The translations under genes and the position numbers were made by a program. A DNA stretch of 9,004 nucleotides, taken from JBAXEO01 sp964541375. Lineage in GTDB: Bacteria; Actinomycetota; Coriobacteriia; Anaerosomatales; JAAXUF01. Location of the stretch: the NCBI GenBank assembly GCA_964541375.1, contig CAZIPT010000086.1:1-9004 (forward strand), in the 5' to 3' direction. Shown piece by piece: positions 1-5,865 of the stretch. The notes under the pieces are model-generated. The model saw nothing but the letters and a program-made list of their open reading frames with translations, was not told the origin of the DNA and did no database searches. Numbering within the stretch: position 1 is the first letter of the stretch; each line of letters starts with the position of its first letter.

Positions 1-255
1 CAAGAGCGCGAACGCCGAGAAGGCCGTCAGGCTTGGAGCCGCTACACGCTGCCGGAGGCGGTCCTCGAGCTGAAGCAGGCCGCGGGTCGACTGATTCGCA
101 GCCGGACCGATGTCGGATGCCTGGTGATTGCGGACGCCCGGGTCATCGCAAAGGGCTACGGGCGCGAGTTCATCTCGGCGTTGCCCGTCGCCGATATCGA
201 GAAGGTCCCATCAAGAATCGCGGTGCAGGAGATCCGGAAGCGATTCGGGCGCTAA
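1..255 (+). CDS. DinG-family ATP-dependent DNA helicase, C-terminal end (partial)
   Basis: The 84 residues before the TAA at 253-255 are the tail of a superfamily 2 helicase of the DinG/XPD-like group; the gene begins outside the window. The diagnostic stretch is LPEAVLELKQAAGRLIR, which holds helicase motif VI (QxxGRxIR, with the arginine finger), followed by a hydrophobic strand and the acidic 'IADARV' segment, then KGYGREFISALP, which is typical of the DinG C-terminus. Family members unwind DNA 5'-3' in repair and at R-loops or stalled forks, and many carry an Fe-S cluster, but that part is not visible here. The exact subfamily (DinG versus a DinG/exonuclease fusion) cannot be settled from the tail. 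The lipoprotein gene follows on the same strand after 59 bp. Confidence 0.88.
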   Translation, partial: QERERREGRQAWSRYTLPEAVLELKQAAGRLIRSRTDVGCLVIADARVIAKGYGREFISALPVADIEKVPSRIAVQEIRKRFGR

Positions 256-314
256 GATGGCGGCTTCAGCGGTGGTTGCGCTGGGGTAAGCCGCGAAACG
301 GAGTCGAGCAGGGC

Positions 315-743
315 GTGAGAACACCATCAAGAAGACGAGCGATCGTGATCGCTGTGGCGCTCCTGTGCGCGGGCGTTGTTCTGGGCGGTTGTCGCTCCAG
401 GCGGCCCGAGGCCGCCGCGTCGGCTCAAGACATCGTCGGCCTGTGGACCAACGTGGCAGCCAAAGGTCAGCCGGCAACTCTGTTCGAGATCGGATTCGAC
501 CGGGACGGCGCGTTCCGGCACGCCGGCAGCAACGCACTGGGGCGTCGAGTCAACTTCGGCGGCCGCTACGAAGTGGGTAGCTCGGCGGAAGGCCCCTTCA
601 TCCGGCTCACGTACGACGACTATCCTGACAAGCCGACGACGTGGTTCTTCAGGCTCGAAGGAGACAGGCTCACCGTCGCACCTGACAGCGCAGCCCTGGG
701 AACCGAGGCGGCACTCGTCTTCAAACGCGAGCAGGAACAGTAG
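315..743 (+). CDS. small putative lipoprotein, function unknown
   Basis: This encodes 142 residues if translation begins at the GTG at 315. The open frame extends further upstream, but that part overlaps the helicase gene in another frame and has no sensible start. The N-terminus is a classic type II signal peptide: an arginine-rich n-region (RTPSRRR), a hydrophobic core (residues 10-22) and a lipobox L-G-G-C with the lipidated cysteine at residue 26 (codon 390-392). The mature part of about 117 residues starts with an Ala-rich linker. It then shows alternating hydrophobic strands (IVGLW, LFEIGFDRDGAF, FIRLTY, WFFRLEGDRLTV), which suggests a small beta-barrel or lipocalin-like fold; that fold is inference. 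It would be anchored on the outer face of the membrane. Its stop lies 11 bp from the end of the converging pafC gene, with no clear terminator between. The ribosome site before 315 is weak, so the start is the least certain part. Confidence 0.7.
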   Translation: MRTPSRRRAIVIAVALLCAGVVLGGCRSRRPEAAASAQDIVGLWTNVAAKGQPATLFEIGFDRDGAFRHAGSNALGRRVNFGGRYEVGSSAEGPFIRLTYDDYPDKPTTWFFRLEGDRLTVAPDSAALGTEAALVFKREQEQ

Positions 744-754
744 CGCCCGCGAGG

Positions 755-1705
755 CTACCGGTGCAGCGCGCCCGCGAGTTCCTCGGCGGCAAGCTCTGCA
801 ACGGCCGCCCGAATCGGCTCCGGCTCGATGACCCGGACCCCGCCGAGCCTGCCGACCACGCGCCGTGCGAGCCAGTCGGATCCTGCATACGGAACGTCGA
901 CAAGTGCCGAGCCGTCCGCCTGAACTCCCACCATCCGCGAACCAGGCCACTCTCGTTCCACATACTCGGCAGCAACAGAAAAGCGCAGCCTCGCCGTGGG
1001 AAGGTCGTCCGGCGCGAACGCAGAGCAGCCCAGCCCCATCGTGCCGCGGGCGGCCGGATCGAAGTGTTCGCCGATCATTCGCAGGCTGCGAACGCGGTCG
1101 ATGCGGAAGGTGCGGAAGTCGCCGGCTTCTCGGCACCATGCTGAGAGGTACCATGCGCCCCTGTCGGCCAGGAGCTGGAGCGGCTCGACCGTTCGCTCAC
1201 GAGGAACGGCTGCTCCTTCGCGCTGATAGCCGATCACCACTGCCTCGTGGTCGCGAGTGGCGGCCGCGAGTGCCTCGAAGACCGCCACATCGTGCTTGGC
1301 CGTCTCGGTGTGGAGCGTCCGCGCAAGCTCTCGGGCGTCCAGCGACGCGCTCGTCGCGGCCGCGAGCTTGACGTTGAGAGAATCGTCCGCCGAGAATCCC
1401 GCAGCCGAGAGCGCCGCCGAAAGCGCTTCCGCTTCAGACAGCGACAGCCTGACCGGGCCGCGTATCGCCGGCACCGAACCGAACACCTCGACCCGATCAC
1501 CATCGATGGACAGCGGAACGAGCTCCCACGGCGTGTACGGTGAGACACCGCACATGGACAAGGTCGTCAGGTCGGCGGCCAGCTCTGCGGGAGTGGAGCC
1601 GACTTCGGCGGCCATCTCGGCCAGCGACGCAACCGCACCGTTCTCCATGCGGCCGAGAAGTGCTATCAACCTTCGCGTGCGCTGCGCGGTGCTCGGCTTA
1701 GCCAT
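755..1705 (-). CDS. pafC: WYL-domain transcriptional regulator, PafC-like
   Basis: This encodes 316 residues and is the second gene of a pafBC-like pair. Residues 1-60 form a DeoR/winged-helix-type DNA-binding region (RTRRLIALL, then LAEMAAEVGSTPAELAADLTTL). Residues about 150-210 form the WYL domain with its signature W-Y-L at 185-187, followed by the FRIDRVRSL strand typical of the family. Residues 235-312 form the WCX C-terminal extension. In mycobacteria PafB and PafC act together to activate the LexA/RecA-independent DNA-damage response, and the WYL domain is thought to sense a nucleic-acid ligand. The ATG at 1705 overlaps the end of pafB by 8 bp, which implies translational coupling and 1:1 production. 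A longer frame reaching 1873 runs inside pafB and is not a credible start. Pairing, length and domain order make the PafC call good; DNA-damage control in this organism is inferred. Confidence 0.85.
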   Translation of the reverse strand: MAKPSTAQRTRRLIALLGRMENGAVASLAEMAAEVGSTPAELAADLTTLSMCGVSPYTPWELVPLSIDGDRVEVFGSVPAIRGPVRLSLSEAEALSAALSAAGFSADDSLNVKLAAATSASLDARELARTLHTETAKHDVAVFEALAAATRDHEAVVIGYQREGAAVPRERTVEPLQLLADRGAWYLSAWCREAGDFRTFRIDRVRSLRMIGEHFDPAARGTMGLGCSAFAPDDLPTARLRFSVAAEYVEREWPGSRMVGVQADGSALVDVPYAGSDWLARRVVGRLGGVRVIEPEPIRAAVAELAAEELAGALHR

Positions 1706-2675
1706 GGATGCTGAGCACCTCCTTAAGACCCCGCACCATCGCGTCCACGGCTTCGGCCGGACCCACGACTTCGATCCCCGGTCCGTTGTCGACGACGAAC
1801 CGCAGAAGGCGCGACAGCGATCGCGCCCGTACGCTCCATACGACGCCATCGCCGTCCGGCTCGACGCAGCCATGGCCGGCGCTCAGCGAGCCGACGCGCC
1901 ACAGCGCGGACGGGCCGAAACGGATGCGTGCCTCGAACTCCGATTCGAGCGAGCCGTACTGGAAGGGAAGTCGCACGAAGCCCGCCACGTCGAACCCGTC
2001 CGGACGCCGGAAATCGGGCGACTTGGGCTTGACCGGGTTGACCACGATGTCAGACATGCGCGCGACCGTGTAGGTGCGAGGCTCATCCTTCGCCGTGTCC
2101 CGCCCAACCATGTACCAGCGACCGTCGTGCAGGAAGAGCCCGTACGGCTCAACGGAATGTGGTGCGCTTGCGCCCTGAGAGTTGGTGTAGCCAAAGCCGA
2201 CACACTTCGCGCGCTCGGCCGCGTCGGCGAGCAGCGCGACGATCGACCCCTGCTCTCCCGGGTCTTCGTCTGCCAGGCGGGCGGCGGCCGGCACGTCGCC
2301 GGATTCGACGGCCGAGGCGATCTTGGCCATAGCCAGCCGCAGGTTCTCCGTAAAGGGAAACGACGGGTCGCCGAGCAGCGCATTGGCGGAAGCGCGAACC
2401 GCCGCGGCTTCGCGTGCGGTCAGCTCGAGAGGGGCAGCAAACGTGGCCGAGCGGTCGAGGCGGTAGAAACCCTCGTTCTCAGCATCGGAAAGGATCACGA
2501 ATCCAGCCGTGCGCAGGTCGTCCTTGTCTCGCTCGAACTGCCGCTTGAACGCGTCGTCGGCCTGTTCGGGCTCGTAGCCCTGCACCTCGGCGCGGATGTC
2601 CTCGGCGCTCACGGGCACACGAGCCGCGGCGAGGAAGAGCGCGAGATTGACGAGCCGTTCGACTGCGCTGTACAA
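1698..2675 (-). CDS. pafB: WYL-domain transcriptional regulator, PafB-like
   Basis: This encodes 325 residues from the TTG at 2675. The N-terminus (ERLVNLALFLAAARVPVSAEDIR, with FERDKDDLRTAGF following) is the winged-helix DNA-binding domain with the 'F.RDK..LR..G' motif usual in PafB. The WYL domain follows, with W-Y-M at 187-189 in place of W-Y-L and a TYTVARMSDI strand after it, then the WCX extension to the end. PafB pairs with the overlapping downstream PafC to control DNA-damage genes in actinobacteria. The start is chosen because an AAAGGGGG ribosome site lies just before 2675 and a TACAAT -10 candidate (2706-2711) would place the transcript start near 2699. The alternative GTG at 2717 lies upstream of that transcript start and lacks a ribosome site. 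If 2717 were used the protein would be 339 residues. Confidence 0.83.
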   Translation of the reverse strand: MYSAVERLVNLALFLAAARVPVSAEDIRAEVQGYEPEQADDAFKRQFERDKDDLRTAGFVILSDAENEGFYRLDRSATFAAPLELTAREAAAVRASANALLGDPSFPFTENLRLAMAKIASAVESGDVPAAARLADEDPGEQGSIVALLADAAERAKCVGFGYTNSQGASAPHSVEPYGLFLHDGRWYMVGRDTAKDEPRTYTVARMSDIVVNPVKPKSPDFRRPDGFDVAGFVRLPFQYGSLESEFEARIRFGPSALWRVGSLSAGHGCVEPDGDGVVWSVRARSLSRLLRFVVDNGPGIEVVGPAEAVDAMVRGLKEVLSIHG

Positions 2676-2705
2676 GAATCCCCCTTTGGCTATGGCAACA
2701 GGGTG

Positions 2706-2731
2706 ATTGTACGGCACTGCTCACGGGCAAA
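2706..2731 (-). promoter_or_regulatory. candidate pafB promoter with a PafBC/RecA-NDp-like element
   Basis: On the minus strand TACAAT (2711 down to 2706) matches five of six bases of a -10 box and would start transcription near 2699, about 24 bases before the chosen pafB start. No good -35 box sits at 17 bp. Instead TTGCCCGTG (2730 down to 2722 within the given span) lies 10 bp upstream of the -10. It matches seven of nine bases of the RecA-NDp consensus TTGTCRGTG used by PafBC-dependent promoters, whose usual spacer is 8. The -10 is seen; its use, and any autoregulation by PafBC, is inference. Confidence 0.35.
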
Positions 2732-2751
2732 CGCAGGAGTCCGAAGGGTCT

Positions 2752-2849
2752 CGGAAAACGAAACGACCCGCGTGGGGGACGCGGGCCGTTCAATTTCCTG
2801 AGCGGGCGGTCCCCGCCTATGAGGGGGGAGAAAAAGGCGGTTCGCCACT
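2752..2849 (-). ncRNA. putative small RNA with C-rich loops (6C-like)
   Basis: On the minus strand a stem CCGCC/GGCGG (arms 2836-2840 and 2813-2817) exposes an 18-base loop containing six consecutive C (2828 to 2823). It is followed by the terminator hairpin, which exposes five C (2778 to 2774). Two stem-loops presenting C-runs, the second a terminator, recall the 6C RNA of actinobacteria. Two further minus-strand hairpins with C5 loops lie just upstream (arms 2923-2928/2942-2947 and 2947-2952/2964-2969), so the RNA could be longer, reaching about 2970. A weak -10 candidate TATTCG (2861 to 2856) would start a transcript near 2849. The structure is read from the sequence; the existence of an RNA and its family membership are inference. 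It could instead be an attenuating leader of pafB. Confidence 0.3.
2755..2790 (-). terminator. intrinsic terminator-like hairpin, minus strand
   Basis: Arms 2767-2773 and 2779-2785 pair perfectly (CCCGCGT/ACGCGGG) around a five-base loop. After one mismatch (2766/2786), four more pairs follow (2762-2765 with 2787-2790). Read on the minus strand the loop is CCCCC and the stem is followed by TTTCGTTTT, an interrupted U-tract. On the plus strand the downstream sequence is not U-rich, so minus-strand termination is favoured. No protein gene lies upstream of it on that strand, so it ends either a small RNA or an attenuated pafB leader. Confidence 0.5.
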
Positions 2850-3048
2850 GCTCGTCGAATATTCAGCAATGTGTGTGCCAAAACCGCGTCTCGGAATCAC
2901 ATGCGCTGCGCGATTTTTGTTGCTGCACTGGGGGAAACGACGTGCAGGCCCTGCCAACGGGGGAGAGCCTTTGCGGAGCGGTCACGAGTAAGGTACAAGG
3001 GTGCGGGGATTCAAGCGAACCTCGTGGAGGAAGTGGAGGTGGGGTTGG
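2850..3048. other. remainder of the pafB / 3049 divergent intergenic region
   Basis: There is no convincing protein gene here. The stretch contains the two upstream C5-loop hairpins (minus strand, 2923-2947 and 2947-2969). It must also contain the promoter of the rightward membrane-protein genes. A weak plus-strand candidate is TTGCGG (2971-2976) with TACAAG about 17 bases on (2994-2999). The frames that cross the region have no ribosome sites or recognisable protein features. Confidence 0.4.
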
Positions 3049-3597
3049 GTGGCAGAAGAGGACCGGATTCCGGAGACAGGTTCATCCCCCCACGCCCCTG
3101 AATCGCAGGAAAGTCACAGGGATCGCCAGGTCTGGTGGGCGCTTTTCGCTGTAGGCGTCGTGGTCTTCGTCGCGGTGGTCTTCTTTGGCAGGCCCCTGGT
3201 GTCTGGCCGACTCATCGCTGCCCGCAACCTCGATCGTGCCACCGCAATGATCACGGAGACCAGCGCGGACTTCGCAGCGATCGATGTGGCCGTCAGGGCA
3301 TCTGCCTCAACCGGCGCGTCTACCAACGCCAAGGAAACGCTCACCAAGCTGTGGGCCACGCGCCGTAAGCTCGAGGCGGCTTCGGCACTGTCGCAAGACG
3401 GCTTCGACCGGCTCACCGAAGACGAGCAAAGGCGCGCGAAGATAGTGAAGGCCATGGCGGCCGCCCGTCTCGAGGTCTTGGTCGCCGCCGAGATGGCCGT
3501 GTCCAACGGCGGTGCCGTAAACGATCAGGCGCAACGCGAATACGAGGCTGCACTGGAGAAGATGCGTCAAGCCGACGCTGCGCTCGTGAAGCTCTAG
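3049..3597 (+). CDS. single-span membrane protein, function unknown
   Basis: This encodes 182 residues from the GTG at 3049, chosen because GGAGGT (3035-3040) lies at a good distance before it; the frame is open back to 3001, but those upstream residues (Trp/Arg-rich) do not look like protein. A short polar, acidic N-terminus (residues 1-27) is followed by one membrane span (about 28-48). The remaining region of about 135 residues is rich in Ala, Glu, Lys and Arg and probably forms helical hairpins or a coiled coil (for example KETLTKLWATRRKLEAASAL and QREYEAALEKMRQADAALVKL). The charge pattern around the span would put the helical domain outside, though this is uncertain. The protein has no cysteines or catalytic motif that I recognise. 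The next gene follows after 59 bp with no terminator, so the two probably form an operon and may work together, for example as a soluble-facing partner of a multi-span protein. Confidence 0.75.
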   Translation: MAEEDRIPETGSSPHAPESQESHRDRQVWWALFAVGVVVFVAVVFFGRPLVSGRLIAARNLDRATAMITETSADFAAIDVAVRASASTGASTNAKETLTKLWATRRKLEAASALSQDGFDRLTEDEQRRAKIVKAMAAARLEVLVAAEMAVSNGGAVNDQAQREYEAALEKMRQADAALVKL

Positions 3598-3656
3598 GAC
3601 TACCTAAGGCACGAGGCGAACAACCGAGAGACGCCGAGCGAATCGGAGGGACAAAC

Positions 3657-4448
3657 GTGAGTGCACAGGAGTTCTGGTCCGGATGGTGGTGGCCACTCGC
3701 GACGGCGATCATCGGCTTCGTGTTCACGTGGCTCGTGTTCGACCAGTGGCTGCATCGGCGCAAGCCCCATCAACTCGCTTGGTCTGTCGGCCTGCTCATG
3801 TACGCGGTCGCGGCCATCATGGAGGCGGCGTCTGAGTTCACGGGACACTGGAATCCTTTCGTGTACCGGCTCTACATCGTCCTCGCCGCTTCGATGGTTG
3901 GCTACCTGGGTCTGGGGTCGTACTACCTCATCGCAAAGAAGAAGACCGGACCGCACATCTACCTGGGCATGCTCCTGGGCTGGGAGCTGGTCTTCCTCTG
4001 GGGAGTGTTCAACACGCAGCTCAGGCTCGAGAAGCTGGTTCCTGGCATCACGGTGGGCGGTCAGGCATTGGGCGCGGCATCGACGTTCCCGCGTGTGATG
4101 TCGTTACCGTTCAACATCTCGGGATCCATCTTTCTGCTGGGTGGCGCCCTGATCTCCATATGGCGCTTCGCTCGCAAGAGGGAGTTCGCTTACCGGATGT
4201 GGGCCAACGTGTTCATCGCTGCGGGAACGATCATCATCGCCGGAGCCGGGAGCATGGCTCGGGCCGGTCTGAGCGTCGGTCTCTACCCCGCCGAGATGGT
4301 CGCCTCGGCACTGCTGCTCGTAGGTTTCCTGATGGCCGGCACGCTCGACAAGGGCGTGAAGGAGTCGGTTGCGGCCGGCAAGGAGCGTCGGGCGCGAGAG
4401 GCCCAGGCGAAATCGGCCGAGGAGTCGCCGCCGGAGGTCTCGGCGTAG
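3657..4448 (+). CDS. seven-span integral membrane protein, function unknown
   Basis: This encodes 263 residues starting at GTG 3657, preceded by GGAGGG at ideal spacing. About seven hydrophobic segments can be seen: residues 12-31, 41-59, 69-92, 100-118, 148-170, 183-202 and 212-229. Short charged connections (RRKPH, AKKKTGPH, RFARKREFAYR) place loops in the cytoplasm by the positive-inside rule. The C-terminal 35 residues are highly charged and Ala/Glu/Arg-rich (KERRAREAQAKSAEE) and should be a cytoplasmic tail. No transporter, haem-ligand or enzyme signature is evident; scattered histidines (33, 38, 64, 100) are not arranged as in known haem-b bundles. The seven-helix layout resembles sensory 7TM input domains of bacterial signalling proteins, but no output domain is attached. 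It probably shares a transcript with the gene before it and converges on the Crp/Fnr gene with a 17-bp gap. Confidence 0.78.
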   Translation: MSAQEFWSGWWWPLATAIIGFVFTWLVFDQWLHRRKPHQLAWSVGLLMYAVAAIMEAASEFTGHWNPFVYRLYIVLAASMVGYLGLGSYYLIAKKKTGPHIYLGMLLGWELVFLWGVFNTQLRLEKLVPGITVGGQALGAASTFPRVMSLPFNISGSIFLLGGALISIWRFARKREFAYRMWANVFIAAGTIIIAGAGSMARAGLSVGLYPAEMVASALLLVGFLMAGTLDKGVKESVAAGKERRAREAQAKSAEESPPEVSA

Positions 4449-4465
4449 ACGATCGCCCCGCCCCG

Positions 4466-5182
4466 TCAGCCTTCTTCGTAGCCGCTTCCCAGAGCGGCGA
4501 GCGCGCGCATGTCGGTGATCGTGATGTTCTGGCCTCTCACTTCCATCACGCCGTCATCTTTCAGGCGCGCGAACGCTCGCGAGAGCGACTCGGGAGTGGT
4601 TCCCAGTGCCATGGCCAGCTCGCCCTTCTTCATCCCCAGGCTGACAAGCAGGCCGGTGGCCGAGGGGGTTCCCGACTGGAGAGCGCGCTGGAACACATAT
4701 CGCGCGACTCGGCTGGGCACGTCGAGGGCGAGGGTCGAGACGACCGCGGTGAAGTTCACAACGCGGCTCGCGAGGTCGGCGATGAGGGTTCGCGCGACCT
4801 GCGGCTCGGCCGCGAGGAGATCGAAGAGAGCCTCTGAGGGGATGCTCGCGTAGGTCGCCGGGGTAGCGGTCTCGATATTGGCGGGGAAGCGCGCGCCAGC
4901 CATCGCGGCGACCGCGGCGAGGGGCTGCCCGGCCTCGACCGTCTCGAAGGTGATCTGCCGGCCGTCCGCTCCCAGGTAGAAGACCCGTGCCCGGCCGGTG
5001 ACAAGCACACCGAACTCCTCGGCGGGATCGCCCTCACGGGCCAGCGAGGTGCCCCGAGGTACCTCGGCGATGCGCGCGCTTCGGGCAAGCGCTGCCACGG
5101 CGTCGTCGGAGGCTGTGCGCCACAGGCGGCAGCCGCGGAGCGCGGTCCACACGTCGGGGCGTATGTCAGTTGGAGTGCTCAC
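4466..5182 (-). CDS. Crp/Fnr-family transcriptional regulator (likely NO/redox-responsive, HcpR/DNR-like)
   Basis: This encodes 238 residues from GTG 5182, with a GAGGAG ribosome site about 10 bases upstream. Residues 15-125 form the cyclic-nucleotide-binding-like beta-roll (PRGTSLAREGDPAEEFGVLVTGRARVF). A long dimerisation helix spans about 127-150, and residues 155-235 form the winged helix-turn-helix. The recognition helix TTPESLSRAFARL carries E198-x-x-S201-R202, the arrangement FNR uses to read TTGA half-sites. A perfect TTGA-N6-TCAA site lies in its own upstream region. The N-terminus lacks the FNR cysteine cluster (the only cysteine is C18), so an Fe-S sensor of the FNR type is unlikely. 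A haem or other effector, as in HcpR or DNR proteins, is more plausible, though no haem ligand can be named. Its divergent position beside ygbA-fdx-hcp makes it the probable regulator of that cluster. A 6-bp inverted repeat (5206-5211/5221-5226) lies in its leader. Confidence 0.88.
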   Translation of the reverse strand: MSTPTDIRPDVWTALRGCRLWRTASDDAVAALARSARIAEVPRGTSLAREGDPAEEFGVLVTGRARVFYLGADGRQITFETVEAGQPLAAVAAMAGARFPANIETATPATYASIPSEALFDLLAAEPQVARTLIADLASRVVNFTAVVSTLALDVPSRVARYVFQRALQSGTPSATGLLVSLGMKKGELAMALGTTPESLSRAFARLKDDGVMEVRGQNITITDMRALAALGSGYEEG

Positions 5183-5231
5183 GGGTGCTCATCTCCTCGG
5201 TGCTGCCGGCCGCGCGTGATGGCCGGGGTAC

Positions 5232-5237
5232 ATCCTA
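5232..5237 (-). promoter_or_regulatory. candidate -10 box of the Crp/Fnr gene
   Basis: TAGGAT on the minus strand matches four of six -10 bases and would start transcription near 5225. The TTGA-N6-TCAA site then centres at about -61.5, the usual class I activator position, which suggests possible autoregulation. There is no convincing -35 box. Start site and use are inferred. Confidence 0.25.
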
Positions 5238-5279
5238 GTTGTCTGCGATTCGATTCACTCTCGCACAAATCCCCTGCAT

Positions 5280-5293
5280 TTGACGCGCATCAA
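5280..5293. promoter_or_regulatory. Crp/Fnr-type operator TTGA-N6-TCAA
   Basis: TTGACGCGCATCAA is a perfect four-plus-four palindrome that fits FNR (TTGAT-N4-ATCAA) and HcpR-like consensus sites. It lies between the divergent Crp/Fnr and ygbA genes. Its centre (5286.5) is 41.5 bp before a start near 5328 set by a TAGTGT -10 candidate at 5316-5321, the usual class II activator position for the ygbA-fdx-hcp operon. The regulator's ExxSR motif predicts exactly this half-site. That the neighbouring regulator binds it is a strong inference, not shown. Confidence 0.75.
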
Positions 5294-5296
5294 GGA

Positions 5297-5316
5297 ACGC
5301 ACGCCGTTGCGTGCGT
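5297..5316. repeat. 8-bp perfect inverted repeat with 4-bp spacer
   Basis: ACGCACGC, four bases (CGTT), then GCGTGCGT. It fills the spacer between the Crp/Fnr operator and the -10 candidate of the ygbA promoter. It lies upstream of the predicted transcript start, so it would act as DNA, for example as a second operator, rather than as an RNA hairpin. It may also be coincidence in GC-rich sequence. Confidence 0.6.
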
Positions 5317-5321
5317 AGTGT
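5316..5321 (+). promoter_or_regulatory. candidate -10 box of the ygbA-fdx-hcp promoter
   Basis: TAGTGT is a modest -10 match, as expected for an activator-dependent promoter. Its position relative to the operator at 5280-5293 gives class II spacing and a leader of about 60 bases before the chosen ygbA start. No independent -35 box is seen, because the operator occupies that region. Confidence 0.35.
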
Positions 5322-5388
5322 CGGCGACGTTATGTGGTTCGCCCGCCCCGCCGCAGTCGCAATGCACGTGAAGGAAGGATCCGCTGAC

Positions 5389-5865
5389 GTGAACGATCTA
5401 TTCGCAGAGAAGCTCGGTGATCCGGTCATCGTCAAGGACACGACGACACTGGCGGACTTCATCCAGATCTACTGCGACGGCCACCACAAAACCGAGGCGC
5501 GCAGGCCGGTCGAGACCGAGGGCGCCCAACTCGGCATCTACAAGCGCAAGAGGCCCGTCCTGTGCGCGGAGTGCGAGGCGCATCTGGCATACGCGGAGAA
5601 GCGGCGGGCGTACTGCAACCAGGATCCCAAGCCGTTCTGCGCGTACTGCGAGGTCCACTGCTACAGGAACGACGAGCGCGAATGGCAGCGCCAGATGATG
5701 CGCTACTCGGGACCCAAGTCGTGGCGCAAAGGTCACGCGATCGACGGCATCAAACACGTGCTCGAAGGACGCAAGTACCGAAAGCTCGCCGAGGCGAAGG
5801 CAAAGACCGCCACCGCCGAGAAGACCGCCGCGCCTGCGGCAGACAAACAGGAGGAATCTCGATGA
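5389..5865 (+). CDS. ygbA: YgbA-family nitrosative-stress protein ('nitrous oxide-stimulated promoter' family)
   Basis: This encodes 158 residues if started at GTG 5389, where AAGGAAGG lies 10 bases upstream. Earlier in-frame starts (ATG 5362, ATG 5332, GTG 5311) lack ribosome sites, and 5311 precedes the predicted transcript start. The YgbA core is clear: LADFIQIYCDGHH (residues 22-33), a C59-A-E-C62 pair followed by AHLAYAEKRR, then C76, and the signature C84-x2-C87-x3-C91 Y, ending in MMRYSGPKSWRKG. The seven cysteines suggest metal or Fe-S binding. In enterobacteria ygbA is repressed by the NO sensor NsrR and supports recovery from NO stress; the biochemical role is not settled. The tail after residue 128 is a Lys/Ala/Glu-rich extension not needed by the core. 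The gene overlaps the ferredoxin start by four bases (ATGA), so the two are translationally coupled. Confidence 0.87.
   Translation: MNDLFAEKLGDPVIVKDTTTLADFIQIYCDGHHKTEARRPVETEGAQLGIYKRKRPVLCAECEAHLAYAEKRRAYCNQDPKPFCAYCEVHCYRNDEREWQRQMMRYSGPKSWRKGHAIDGIKHVLEGRKYRKLAEAKAKTATAEKTAAPAADKQEESR

Noticed and set aside
743..776. Possible bidirectional terminator between the lipoprotein and pafC genes
   Set aside because: Only a 5-bp stem (GTAGC/GCTAC) with a 9-base loop and no U-tract; the repeated GCGCCCGCGAG string is probably compositional.
1257..2801. 514-residue open frame on the plus strand
   Set aside because: It lies antisense to the well-supported pafB and pafC genes and has low-complexity composition without recognisable motifs.
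2836..2850. GCCACTG string resembling the core of a cobalamin riboswitch
   Set aside because: The other conserved blocks of a B12 riboswitch are absent nearby and no B12-related gene follows.
5206..5226. CCGGCC-N9-GGCCGG inverted repeat in the Crp/Fnr gene leader as an operator
   Set aside because: Short, self-palindromic GC-only arms are frequent in this composition; it is noted in the gene entry but not called as a site.
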